NCBI RefSeq assembly: GCF_000315625.1
Contig: NW_005434641.1
Location: 485,754-549,753 of the forward strand
Direction of reading: 5' to 3'
Length of the DNA: 64,000 nucleotides
Origin: Guillardia theta CCMP2712
Taxonomy: Eukaryota > Cryptophyceae > Pyrenomonadales > Geminigeraceae
The position numbers were made by a program, and so were the translations under genes. This document shows, piece after piece, positions 11,535-21,759 of the stretch (positions are counted from its first letter, which is position 1; every line of letters begins with the position of its first letter). The notes under the pieces were generated by a model. It did no database searches. It had not been told where the DNA came from and worked only from the letters and a program-made list of their open reading frames with translations.

Positions 11535-12558
11535 ATGAAGTCGAGGGGGGCTGGGGGTGCGACAATGGCGGTGGCGATGTTGTTGTTGTTGATGATGATG
11601 ATGATAGTGCTAGTAGAAGGGATTCCAAGGATTGAAACCATGATGATTGAGGATCCTGTTAGCCACGGACATGGTCTGGCGACTCACAGGCGCCCTAATT
11701 TGAAAATGAATGTCCCTTCCAAGGATCGGCCGCCATCCATGGGCTTGCAGCCATGTAAGCACGCTGCGACAGGGTTTGCAAGTACCGAGTTCATCCCACT
11801 TGCTGCATGTCGGGGAGGAGACGGAGGGGCAGAACATGTCCATCTGAAATCTCACATTCATCTGGACGACAAGTCTGGAAGGAAGGGTACAAACCCACTT
11901 GTTGTCCTACAGCGGACGTTCTCCATGAGGCCTGAGTATGAGTTCACGCAGAAGGATGAGGACACGTTCATGAACACCACGAGGCTGATGCGACATGTCG
12001 TGCACGGGCTGCTCGTCCACAGCTTCGTGCAGTCGCTGGTGGTTGTCAACAACGTGTGGGAGCAAGGGATCGTGGCTATCCCGCAATTTGGAGACTGCAT
12101 CGACGAGTTGTGGTATGCTTACTTCATCAACGCTGCTTCTGCCTCGTATGAGGCGATCGTACATACACAAGGAGCTGACATCCACAACCTGATGCAAGCC
12201 GTGCAACAGGAGTGTCAGCTGTGGAAGAAGTACAGGGTGAGTGGGTGGGTGGTTGGGTGAGGACGAGGACGTGGAGAAGGAGAAGGAGAAGGAGAAGGAG
12301 AAGGAGAAGGAGAAGGAGGGGAGGAGAAGGAGAAGGAGAAGGAGGGAGGAGAAGGAGAATCAGTTTTGGGGAGGGTGGGGGGAAGCGGGGGAGGGGAGGA
12401 GATGGACGCTCTTGTGACGTCGTGTGAACGATCAGGTCCCGCTAATCATCAAGACTGTGCTGATGTTCATCATGCTGACGTGGAAACTTGTGAAGATGTT
12501 GAAGGGTGATCGCTTCCTCCTGTCACAGTACCACAAGATAATGGGAAAGCAGTCATAA
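11535..12558 (+). CDS. unknown protein with signal sequence and C-terminal hydrophobic segment
   Basis: Two exons, 11535-12236 and 12436-12558, join in frame at phase 0 to give about 274 residues. The N-terminus (MKSRGAGGATMAVAMLLLLM) is a clear signal peptide. The middle is hydrophilic, with His/Arg-rich stretches. From about residue 125 the chain becomes ordered and helical (TFSMRPEYEFTQKDEDTF, then VHGLLVHSFVQSLVVVNNVW and ELWYAYFINAASASYEAIVH). The second exon supplies a likely membrane helix (VPLIIKTVLMFIMLTWKLV) followed by lysines and the end HKIMGKQS. An endomembrane, plastid-complex or surface location is possible. No family was recognised. The intron holds a GGAGAA repeat. Confidence 0.72.
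12268..12355. repeat. (GGAGAA)n in intron
   Basis: Purine hexamer/trimer repeats fill most of the 199-bp intron of the preceding gene (intron 12237-12435). Confidence 0.85.
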
Positions 12559-12776
12559 CTCAGTAAGATTTAAAGTTAAAGATTGAATGAATTGAATGAC
12601 TTGTTGCTGATGCCTACTTTCCGGATAGTAGACTGCTTTCATCGTTAACGTTCTTCTGTGACCACCAAAAATCGGAAAGGGGGGAAAACTGCATGGGAAA
12701 TCCCTTTCATGTAGAAAGTGGCTGAGCCAACTCCAAAAATGCGCTTCTGCTCCTCAGAAGCCTGATATCTTGTACA

Positions 12777-13865
12777 TCACTGTATCACACAACAACTGCT
12801 GGTTGTCGTCTTCGTTTGTGCCTCTTCGATGTGAGTATACCTTTACATCTCCTCAGCCTGACAAACATGAGACTCATCGATCGCCCTTACCACAACGCTA
12901 TGGCTCCCATCAGCTCCGTCTTGTTGATGCCTCCAGTCTTCTGGACACCTGGCGTATATGGAGTCAGAACGCCAAAGAAAGGAGAGCTGAAGGACATTGA
13001 CCTTTCAACGATCCGTCTGCGTTCGATTCGATCCACCTAACCTGTACCTCTCATCACAGCACGGAGCCATCGCAAGGTCGAGAGCCCGACCTCGTCGTCA
13101 GGAGGTGGAATTCCGTCATTGAGTTCCGTCAGGAGATTCTTCAGCTGCAAGAGAATGGCTCAGGAGCACAAGGACACAACTTGACGACTGTCTGCCTGGT
13201 CGAATTCTAACATCCCTGAATTGTTGGTATCATACTTCCTGCCATGAACTGGTCAAGAACAACATTATTGACGGTCAGTTCCCCACTTGAAGTACGTCTC
13301 TATCTCCGGTTTGGTCTTCTCGTAATGCCTCCATACATCCAGTGCGATCATGATCTGCGGCAGATGCTGCAGTTAGCTGACAAGTCCGTGCCAGCAAGCA
13401 TGTCCTGGAGGTACCTGAGATTTGGTTATGGCATCTCCGACTCCTCCGTCCTTAGATTGCGTGCTCCTCATCACAAAGTTTATCTCCTATGAGAGCAAAA
13501 AGAAAAAGACATCAGCAGCATGGGACTGTCTTCATCGCCATCGTTCTCTCACCTCGTCTGACGGCCTAACTCCTTTTGCAGCATCTTGCAAGAAGTCGCC
13601 TAATTCCTGCATATTCAGATTGCCTGTTTTGCTCTTATCGTATTTTGCCATGAGCTGTTTCAACGTGAAAGCGTCAGACAAACTGCGGTAGCAGTGAAGC
13701 CCGTACCGTCTCCATTTTCTTTTCACGCTGAACCTCGCGCCAGAATCTTGAACGTGCGAGCAATGCTTCATGGCGCTTTGCGGACAATGTCCTGCTCCTC
13801 TTCGGATGTGCTACCAGTCCAGCATGGAGCTGTCCAGGAAGATTGCAAGCCAGCATCGTAGACAT
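12777..13865 (-). CDS. EF-hand protein with C-terminal CCVIQ (CaaX-type) end
   Basis: This is a calcium-binding protein assembled from several short minus-strand exons. It starts near ATG 13865 (MSTMLACNLPG), with a basic helix (ALLARSRFWREVQREKK). The first EF loop is DKSKTGNLNMQE, canonical at positions 1, 3, 5, 6 and 12, followed by FLQDAAKGVRPSDE. Next come EINFVMRSTQSKDGGVGDAI and IMIALDVWRHYEKTKPEIET. The second canonical-like loop is DTNNSGMLEFDQ, with Gln at position 12, then LKNLLTELNDGIPPPDDE, which aligns without gaps to the first copy. A later exon (TGGINKTELMGAIALW) and a final exon (YTHIEEAQTKTTTSSCCVIQ, stop 12777-12779) repeat the pattern. The protein is therefore an internal duplication of an EF-hand pair. 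The last four residues, CVIQ, preceded by another Cys, fit a prenylated and palmitoylated membrane anchor. One intron has a GC donor. The joins into the first EF exon and the TGGINK exon are unresolved. Confidence 0.7.
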
Positions 13866-14506
13866 CTTCAGAATTTGTGCCGCAACCCTGCCAAGAAGGA
13901 GTGTTACTGGAAGGAAATAACCCCATACAAGCATGTCACTCCACTCTTTCTTTACTTGTCTTACAGGCGTTTGACTATACCTCGCTGAACATGAACGTCC
14001 CTGTCTTTGATTTTAAACTTGTTTGACGCATCTATGTGTTCCCATATCTCTTTCTCTCTGTCTGAGTTCCGAAATGTCCCGAACCGCATCTGTCCACCTG
14101 ACCATGCAATCTCCCTGCATTTCTTGGAAGCGCTCTGCCCTCGCAACATTCTTCCATCTAATTCTCCTTCACCTTCATTGTCACCTTTCCTTCCCCTCCT
14201 CATCCTTCATCCTCCTCCCTCCCCTCCTATCTGCCATTCGGCATCGTCAACGGCTTCGCTTTGGGGCCATCCCCTCCTATTCCCCCTGTCAATACACCCT
14301 ACCCCCTACTTCGCTTCAAATAGACTATAAAAGAGGGGTACTCTTGGGTTTCAGGTTTACTTTACACTCGGTGGGGGGGTAGAATTTCCCCACCCGTAGT
14401 CGAAGAGTAGAATTGGTGGTGGGGTACCCCTTCGTATATTGTTCCACTACCCCTACTTTCCTCTGCAGTTTTTCACCGAAGTAGGGGTCATCGAATTGGA
14501 GGACGT
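13866..14506. other. intergenic with G-rich/C-rich dispersed repeat
   Basis: No gene is seen. 14275-14495 holds both strands of the GGGGTAG-type repeat (for example CCCCTAC near 14455, GGGGGGGTAG near 14373 and GTAGGGG at 14481). Confidence 0.55.
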
Positions 14507-14548
14507 CTCCTGATTGTCCTCGTACTTATCTTTAACTTAACTTTGAGT
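14507..14548 (+). repeat. 42-bp dispersed repeat, copy 1
   Basis: The copy starts CTCCTGATTGTCCTCGTACT and ends TTAACTTAACTTTGAGT. It matches 29021-29062 at 40 of 42 positions in the same orientation. It lies 46 bp before the start codon of the next gene, at the edge of a G-rich repeat block. It may be the terminal part of a dispersed element. Confidence 0.8.
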
Positions 14549-14593
14549 AAATAATGAAGCTGGGCCGTTATAAGTGAACAGCGTCTCAGTGAA

Positions 14594-15871
14594 ATGTGTC
14601 CCCTCCCCCACCACCCCGGTACCGGCCCGAATGATGATAACCCCATAGGCGACCCTTGGGATTTGGGTTTCATGCTTGGGGTGCGGCGAGAGGGAGGCGG
14701 GAGGGGACGAGGGATTTTGCTTGCTGGGATTGCTTTCCTTGCCGCTGTTGGTGCTGTCCTCCTGATTGCCAAGGGAGCCAAACAGACTGCTCTATATGGA
14801 ACCTACTGGGGAGGATACTATGATGATTACTATGGCAACTACTGGGATCCCTATGGCTACGAGCAGGGCAGGAGCGATTATTGGAACAACGTTGCGGACT
14901 GGGATGCGCAAGGTTTGATTTTCTTGCCTCTCTACATGCTCCCTGTGTTGTGCCTCTCCCCAAGTTCTTGATCCGTGTTCTACAGCTCCTGTTTGATTTG
15001 ACTCCGTGTACAGATCCATGGAGTTACAACGACTGGGCTGCTAGAGACGCGGCATGGAGACGAGCAGCGTATGGATACGGTCCGTTCGATACACAGGAGC
15101 ATGCTGACTACTACTATAACCCCGATCAAGATGAATTCGACGAGCAAGCAGCTTACCAAGACTACCTGAACCGATATTATGCTTCTCACACAGGTACATT
15201 CGGCATCCCCTACTCCCCTGCGGCCGAGGACAGCTACGAGCGTAGAGGAGGGCTGTACAGAGCAGCTGCAAGTCTTGAAGCTGCGGATGCCAAGTCAAAG
15301 CGCATCGGGCTGTCACAAAAAGCTGGGTTGTCATCGTCGCCGACCTTCACGCAGTTAGCAGACAACTTCAAGCTCGCAAGGCTGGGTGTAAATGTTGGAG
15401 GTGATCCCTTCGATCCATCTGAGGCAGTCCGCCTGCAAAAGATGAAAGAGTCTCTCCGCAACCGTCAGTTTGGTTTGCAGAAGCTGGGTGCATCTGCAGA
15501 GGGCTCGAACAACGTTCCTGGGACTTATACCGAGGTCAGTGAGTACATGCGGGCTTGAACTTTCCTGATGTTTCCCTTGTTAGAACTGCGTTGAGGGGAG
15601 TCCGTCTGCTCTATGTGATAGAGGAGTGAAGGTTAACGAGGCCACCAACTCAAAGTCTGGTGACTGGAAGGTCGATGAGAAGAGAGCGCGATCGGCGGCG
15701 AGAAGCTGACCCTGCTGTGTCGTTCAGGTCGAAGCCGGCAAGATCGAGCCTTCATATCGTGTAGGAATTTCTCCAGAGCGAGAGCTCTCGCCCAACACTC
15801 TTGGGGGAGACTGGCTAGGACATATGGGATCTGCTCCGGTTACGAAGGAAGAGATTCAGGCCCAGAGATGA
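14594..15871 (+). CDS. unknown Tyr/Asp/Trp-rich single-pass membrane protein
   Basis: Exons 14594-14912, 15014-15534 and 15728-15871 join perfectly in frame (984 nt, 327 residues). The N-terminus is Pro/Gly-rich and is followed by one membrane helix at about residues 36-56 (GILLAGIAFLAAVGAVLLIA). Behind it lies a striking aromatic/acidic stretch (YWGGYYDDYYGNYWDPYGY and similar), then a soluble helical domain (LYRAAASLEAADAKSKRIGL, LGVNVGGDPFDPSEAVRLQK). It ends VTKEEIQAQR. No family is recognised. Low-complexity Tyr/Asp next to a membrane anchor suggests an interaction surface or a structural coat protein, which is inference. An internal Met near residue 27 is an alternative start. Confidence 0.72.
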
Positions 15872-15939
15872 AGGTTTGAGGGTAAGCGAAATGAATCATG
15901 TGACTGCTTTAAACTTTATGAAATGCGCGCGGCAAGTGC

Positions 15940-16890
15940 TAAATTATGGGTCCCTTCCGAGCCAAATTATGGGTCCCCTCCCCCAGTCCGTCACCGACGA
16001 TCAGTGTGGGCCGCGTGCTGCCACACTGCGCCTGGGGCCGGGTGCCGGGCACTCCGAGACCGTCTTTGGAAGTTCCCACCGTGCCACCGGCCGGGCCGGG
16101 GCCACACTCTGGCAGCCAGTGACTAAACTTGACTTCACGGTAACGGTTCAACGCCGTGACGGTTCCCTGGCATCCGATGATCGACCGTCACTGAGTCAGG
16201 CAACCGGGCCGGTTTTCCGAGCGGCTCACTCAGTCACGGTTGGCACACCGTGGCTGAGTAGCCTAGGTGACCGCCCGGCTGCCGCACGGCCCGGCCTAGC
16301 CTGGTACGAGTCGGACTCGACCGCGCCGAGCCTCCCGAGTCCCGGAGTCCGAGTCAGGGTATGTACCCGCGCCCCCGGCCCACCGCGGTGACTCTCCATT
16401 TCTTCGGGCGCTAAACCGTTAGCCTACCGTACGGTCTCCGGCGGGCCGGCGGGCCGGGCGCGCCGCCGCGGGGGCCACCTTGCCACGATGACGAGGCTCC
16501 GACGAGGCTCCGGCGGCCTCAGCAACTTGCCCGCCGCGGCGCCGAACGCCGCCGGCTGAGCCGGGCGGCCGGGGACTCGGAAGTTGCCGCCGGGGCCGCC
16601 GCCGCACTGCCGCACTGCGGCAGGCCGCGGGCCCCCCAGCGTCACTCGCCGGGAGTCCGACTTGGTGACGGTGCACCGTCTGACAGTGACGGACTGGCGG
16701 GTCGCCGTCCGACGGTCTCGGACTCCGGGAGTGAACCCCGGTCAAGTTCAACTTGGCAACGCGGCCGGGTTCAGTACCGTGTACCGTACTACGGTACGGT
16801 CGGGCCGAGTCAGCCTGATCCGACCGTTCACTTTCGTCAAGTTTTGTCATCGCCGGGAAGTTCCCTACTTGCCAAGTTGATAGGTTACTC
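15940..16890. repeat. GC-rich intergenic island with restricted word use
   Basis: About 950 bp of very GC-rich sequence are built largely from GGCC/CCGG runs, CGGTAC/GTACCG, CACTGAGT/ACTCAGTG and GAAGTT/AACTTG words, often as near-palindromes. Open frames exist only because stops are rare. There is no protein-like composition or splice pattern. Similar islands occur elsewhere in this window. Confidence 0.65.
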
Positions 16891-18211
16891 ACGTCACTGG
16901 CGTACTCTTTATTATTCGGACTGAAAAAGAAGGACAAAACGTTGAACCCGGCCGCCGGCGGAGCAAACAAAGGAGGGGGAGGATAGAGCCAACAAACCCG
17001 CCTCAATAAAATACTAGGAAACGAAGGAGGCAGCGAAAACCGGCACTCCAACCACGCAAGCGACGGCCGCGTACTAGACGGTGATGATCGGATCCGAGTA
17101 GGTATCACGGCCTCCACTTGAAAGTTCGACCGTGAAGTTGAGACTAAAATCTCAGAATTAAAACTTGAACTCGATTTGGAATGCTGAAAATTCAAATTAT
17201 GGAACTAATATTTCCCAAGAAACACGAAATGTGAAAATATATATCTATATATATAAGTCATCTAGTGGACGGGTGAGGAAATCAGCTCTGGGAGGGTGGG
17301 GGTTGTCAAAGAGGGGTTCGAAAGGAATCATCTTGGGGGGGCAATATAGCGGGTAAGGGTAGGGTAGTATGTGAAGGGGTGGGAGGATGGGTTAACCTCG
17401 CTGAGGGGGTGGGGTAGACAGTACACAAAAGAAGGTTCTGACTGGTTGAGGTACCGTTTGTCTGTCAAAGGGTAGGGGTAGGGTCGGGAAGCACAATTGA
17501 GGGGTAGGGTAATGTAGTGCAATGGAAAATGATGGGTACTCAATATGATATAAATCTGTATATTAGAGGGTAGGGTGATAAATTTCCTAGTCTATGAAGG
17601 TGGGTTATTTTCCTGAAGGGGGTTATTGGATTCTATTAGGGTGGGGTAGGTCGCCCATGGTACTATTTGCACAAGGAGTCAATCAAATTTGTAAAAATTT
17701 CAAAATACCCACCCATTCCCTACTTGACTGAAATTTAGTATGAGAAATGACTAAACTCTGCTGGAATTGATTGATTCTTTCAGTATGGTTCAATGGCGAT
17801 AGGGGCTGCGAGTAGTTATGGCTGGGTCAGCTGGAGGGAGGGAGAGGATGCAACGAAGAAGTAGGACATGCGATGAGAGGGAACAAGCTGTGTTGCCTTC
17901 CTGCTGCATGCTCATTGCCTGACTCGATTTCAATGTCTCCGAGCAGCGCCTGTGCTTGTGTGGGGTGGTCGGGAAGGGAGATGGAAGATGGATAGCAGAG
18001 AGAGAAAATGCTGTGCATCGATACGAAAGCGACGGATATGATCGGATATGTACAAGTGCATGGTCGAAAAGAGAGAAGGACGAGGACGAGGGGCAGGGCA
18101 AGGGCGAAGACGAGAAATGCAAGACGTTGAATTGATCTGAACAAAGTTTAAATGTCAAGAAGTTTCTAGGGAAGCATTTTCTCGAACCTTCTCATGGTAC
18201 TATCCCGATGA
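16891..18211. repeat. AT-rich spacer and G-rich GGGGTAG repeat block
   Basis: 16891-17280 is AT-rich and contains TATATAT runs. 17285-17670 has many GGGGTAG, GGGTAGGG and GGGGGTTATT blocks, almost all with G on the plus strand. 17690-18210 is unremarkable. No supported gene was seen on either strand. Confidence 0.55.
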
Positions 18212-18257
18212 CCACTAGATAGACTCGGCCTTAGCCACTAGATAGACTCGGCCTTAG
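18212..18257. repeat. perfect 23-bp tandem duplication
   Basis: The 23-bp unit beginning CCACTAGATAGACTCGG occurs twice back to back (18212-18234 and 18235-18257). It lies about 300 bp upstream of the phosphatase start codon. Confidence 0.9.
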
Positions 18258-18556
18258 GATCGTTCTCTCACAGAAACGAGTTGTGGGAATGAAAGCATCT
18301 TTCTCATTGCGTTGTCCCAATCACACATGTCCTGGGGAGTGTACAGGGAATGGAGAGTTTTGGAGGAGCCTCTTGGCTGCTCAAGGAGCATGGAGGGGTT
18401 GCATTGTGAAGTTTGACCTTGTTTACTCTGCAGATTTTACCATTGCCGTAGCATGCCCCTCTCATCTTTCGCTTGGCTTGGAAGTTCAGGCAGGAACGCC
18501 AAGTACGTTAATTGTGTGCTCGCCTTGAAAGGATTCGCTGACATTCCACAAGCAGG

Positions 18557-19811
18557 ATGGCGCTAACAAGCAACTCATCTCCTGTGAACAACAAGAAGGA
18601 CCCGGACTTCGATGAAGAAGCTCAGAAGATCTTCGCTTCTTTGGGTCTGGGGAAGGTGGGAATGGAGGAAGTGGAACAAGTAGAGTCGTACACCCTAACC
18701 GGCACTGTGGCACAGGAGGGAAGCTCTAGTAGATACAATTCTTGCGATCCGATCTGGTGATGTTCCTGTATGGCGTGTTGTAGGTGAACTGATTCGCTTT
18801 CCTACAGGAAGCATCCAAGGACTGGTGGAACAATTTATGTTGGAAACGTTGAAGCAGCTAGCAACATGGGTGAGATGTTTTTGTGAAGTATGGGAGGATG
18901 ATGGGGTTTGATCGATTGAATGCAACAGACATTTTGAAGAACAAGAACATATCGCACGTTGTCAACTGTACAGACAATGTAATTGCTTTCTCTGATCTTG
19001 AAATTGTGGGTGTTAACTGGGATTTCATGCAGATGCCACTTTATCATCAAAAATCTTGTAAGAGCAGCAGATGAAATTGTCATCCTCTGACTGTTGATTG
19101 CGCATGCAGCTAGCATATCGTATTATCGCTTCGACATTGCCAGCTGGTCGTTCGTTTCTGAGAAGTCTTACTTGATATTTCCTTGTAACGCTGATGTTTA
19201 GGTGGAGGCATGTCAAGGATGATACAGATTCTGTCATAGAATTCACACAGAGCGTTTTTGCGTTTGTTGGCGAAGCTCTTGCTGCGGGGAAGAATGTGAG
19301 AAAAGTCACTGCTGTCCGCGACTGTTCCTTGTGCTCATGTGTCCTCGCAAGTGGGTGTTGTAGCTCATCTCATGACATGTTTGTTCCTCAGGTTTTGATT
19401 CACTGCTTAGCCGGCGCGCACAGAGCCGGGACAACAGGTGAGGAGGGAGATCGGGAATGATATCATTCAACCCTTGGTTTACTCTGAACACCATTTCTTG
19501 CGGAGATGGTTTTGTTTTGTTTACCATCTTCTATCGCCGTTGATCTCTTCATCTGAATTTTCTTGTCGTGGCAGGGTGTGCATTGTTAATGCACTTTGGG
19601 GGTCTTGATACCAAAGCTGCCATAGCTGTCGCTAAGCGACTCCGGCCGGTGAGGGTCTGAGGGAGAGAATGAAATGATCTTGACACCCCACCTCTCCCCC
19701 CCCCAGGTGATTGACCCCATCGGAACTCTGCCAGAATTACTAAAGAAGATAGAAAAAGCAAACAAACTCAAATCTCCGAAGGAACGCTTTCCTATAGCTC
19801 ACTTCGAATAG
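18557..19811 (+). CDS. dual-specificity protein phosphatase
   Basis: This is a Cys-based dual-specificity phosphatase, removing phosphate from Tyr and Ser/Thr of target proteins. Nine exons fit in frame: 18557-18756, 18808-18869, 18929-18978, 19033-19057, 19110-19146, 19202-19295, 19392-19437, 19575-19648 and 19707-19811 (693 nt, 230 residues). After a hydrophilic N-terminus come IYVGNVEAASNMDILK, ISHVVNCTDNMPLYH and ISYYRFDIASWWRHVKDD. The active-site loop is VLIHCLAGAHRAGTTG, fitting HCx5R with Cys as nucleophile. Helices ALLMHFGGLDTKAAIAVAK and a Lys-rich tail ending IAHFE follow. It is the size of an atypical DSP without a kinase-interaction domain. One exon has only 25 nt. The substrate is unknown. 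Confidence 0.87.
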
Positions 19812-20014
19812 AATCGGAAGAATCTGTTGTGCCGACAATTTCTGGGGAAATATATCGACTTTTGCGATGGTGCGCAAACATGCAAAAAATCTCTTTTGGG
19901 TGAGAAAGAATAACTCTTTAGTCGCAAACCATTCGATTTTTTTTTGGTTCTAGAATGAAATCAAAGCAAAAAAAGAATGAATTCTTCCTTTCTACGAGGG
20001 TCGTCATTGATTCG

Positions 20015-20903
20015 TCAAGCACGGATTTGTTGCATCTTGGTGGTGATGATGTGAACAAGCTTCTGTTTTTCGGCTAGAGTTTTCTCTAGGTCTGCCTCCA
20101 GCTTCTTATGATCTTCTTCCATTTGCTGCCATCGCTGCCTGTAAATCTACTCGCAAGGCTCATGTTGGCAATTCAGGTTTTCGAAGTAACATACCACGAT
20201 TTGATCTTGGATTTCTTTTTTGATGTTTTCGATCTCCGATTTCGATTTGCGAATCAGCTTTTCTTCTTCCTCTTTCAACATCGTTAGTTGACGTTTGATC
20301 TCTGACTTCTTCTTATTGAAACTCTTGAAAGATTTGTCGCACTCTTGTTGAGATACAGTCTGCCTTTCCTTCATCTGCGCAACTTCTTCAACGCAATTCT
20401 TTTTCAGGATTCCCAGATTGTGTTGAAACGAAGTCAACTCCTGGCTTATAAGCTCTTCAATTTTTGCTTGTTGGCTGTCAAATCGTTTCTTGAATGCTCT
20501 CTTCTTTCTAGCAGCTTCACGCGCCAAGTCTGCGTGTTCACATAACAAAGTGAGAAAGAAAGGCAATCAGCACATCCGCACATCAAAAATAATGATCATG
20601 AATACCTTCTTTCAGCAAGCTGGCAAATCCACTTGCATCATCCGGCCAATCACATCGGATATTGTCTGATTCAACCATCTCGAGTGGACTGCTGCACAAG
20701 CTATCGGACTTGCGCTTCCTCCCTTTTGTCGGCGCCTGCCAAATAGATTGTCCTTCCATAGAAGAAGCTTTCTTCTTCGGCTTTTCGTCCTTGCCTCCCA
20801 TGATTGCCATGATGCTGTTCATGAGCTCCCGCTCATCTCCAGCGCTCCACCCGCTCGCTACTGCCGCCATCAAAACTTTTCTTGGCGCCTTTTCTCGGGC
20901 CAC
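20015..20903 (-). CDS. coiled-coil protein, 254 residues
   Basis: Three minus-strand exons, 20606-20903, 20195-20529 and 20015-20146, join in frame (765 nt). The N-terminal 100 residues are Lys/Ser-rich with nuclear-signal-like stretches (KDEKPKKKASS, KGRKRKSD). From about residue 100 the chain is a continuous coiled coil (REAARKKRAFKKRFDSQQAK to the end, TTKMQQIRA). The last exon uses a TAG acceptor, which keeps phase (IYRQRWQQMEEDHKKLEADL). The layout (basic tail, about 150-residue coil, short exons) recalls SYCP3/Cor1-type chromosome-axis proteins, but the similarity seen by eye is too weak to claim that. Other nuclear coiled-coil proteins are equally possible. Confidence 0.72.
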
Positions 20904-21759
20904 AAACTTTTTTATAACAATAGAATAGCAATAATAGTTTTAATTTCTTTTGTCTGCTAGGGGAAGGCGATACAAGTGTACCAAGGAAATGGCGATTTAA
21001 AATAATTTAAAATGTCTTTTTAAAATGCAGGATATTCTGACGATATTATTAAATGACTCGATAATACGACAGTCACCAATAAAGGTATTATTCAAAGTGC
21101 TTCTGGCACCTGCACGTACCATTTAATATAAAATTTTCGTACCCCATATGTGCACTTGGTACAATCGTCTTGGTCAAAGTGGGAGCTTTTAAAAGGGTAC
21201 TGAGTTTTTGTTTCCAGGGCCGCATTCCGTGGTGCCGTCAAAGTGCGGCGAGGGGTCTAAAACACTTTTATATTGAAAGGTACATCAATATAAAATTGGT
21301 ACTTTTGTACCGGGCCTTCTTCTAAAATTATATATAGACCGGGTTCGCCGAAGGAGCAAAGGAGGCCAGCATTTCCCAATCCGTTTACTACACGTCAAAA
21401 GGCAAATTTGAGCATTAAACTATATATTATAATAATATATTCCGAATATCAATTGCTATCAAGTTAAAAGTGACAATTAAATATGGGAGCCCGTATCGTG
21501 CTCACCTATTGACCTCCCATCTGAACCCTACCCTTCCCTCTTCCGCCCCTGTATCCCGCACCAGCCATCCCTCTCCCTCCCCCTCCTCCTTCCCCTCCTA
21601 CAGTCCTCCCGCCCCCCCCCGACTCTCTTGCCCTACTCTCTGTTCTCTCTCGTCCCTCACTCACTCACCCGCCCGAGCATCTGGTCTCCCCCTTTCCTGT
21701 CCTACAACCATTTCCCTTCCTATACAGGTTACCCTCTTTCCCATATCCACTGATTCAAG
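20904..21759. other. AT-rich intergenic block rich in GTAC words
   Basis: 20930-21480 is AT-rich, with palindromic GTAC centres every 30-60 bp (for example GTGTACCAAG, CACGTACC, TTGGTACAA, GGGTACTG, AGGTACATC, TTGGTACTTTTGTACCGGG) and TATATA runs near 21330 and 21420. 21500-21755 is pyrimidine-rich leader DNA directly before the LRR gene. No gene is seen. Confidence 0.5.

Noticed and set aside
16419-17195. 258-codon minus-strand frame in a GC island
   Set aside because: GC-rich DNA lacks stop codons. Composition is Arg/Ala/Pro noise, all frames are similarly open, and no domain is visible.
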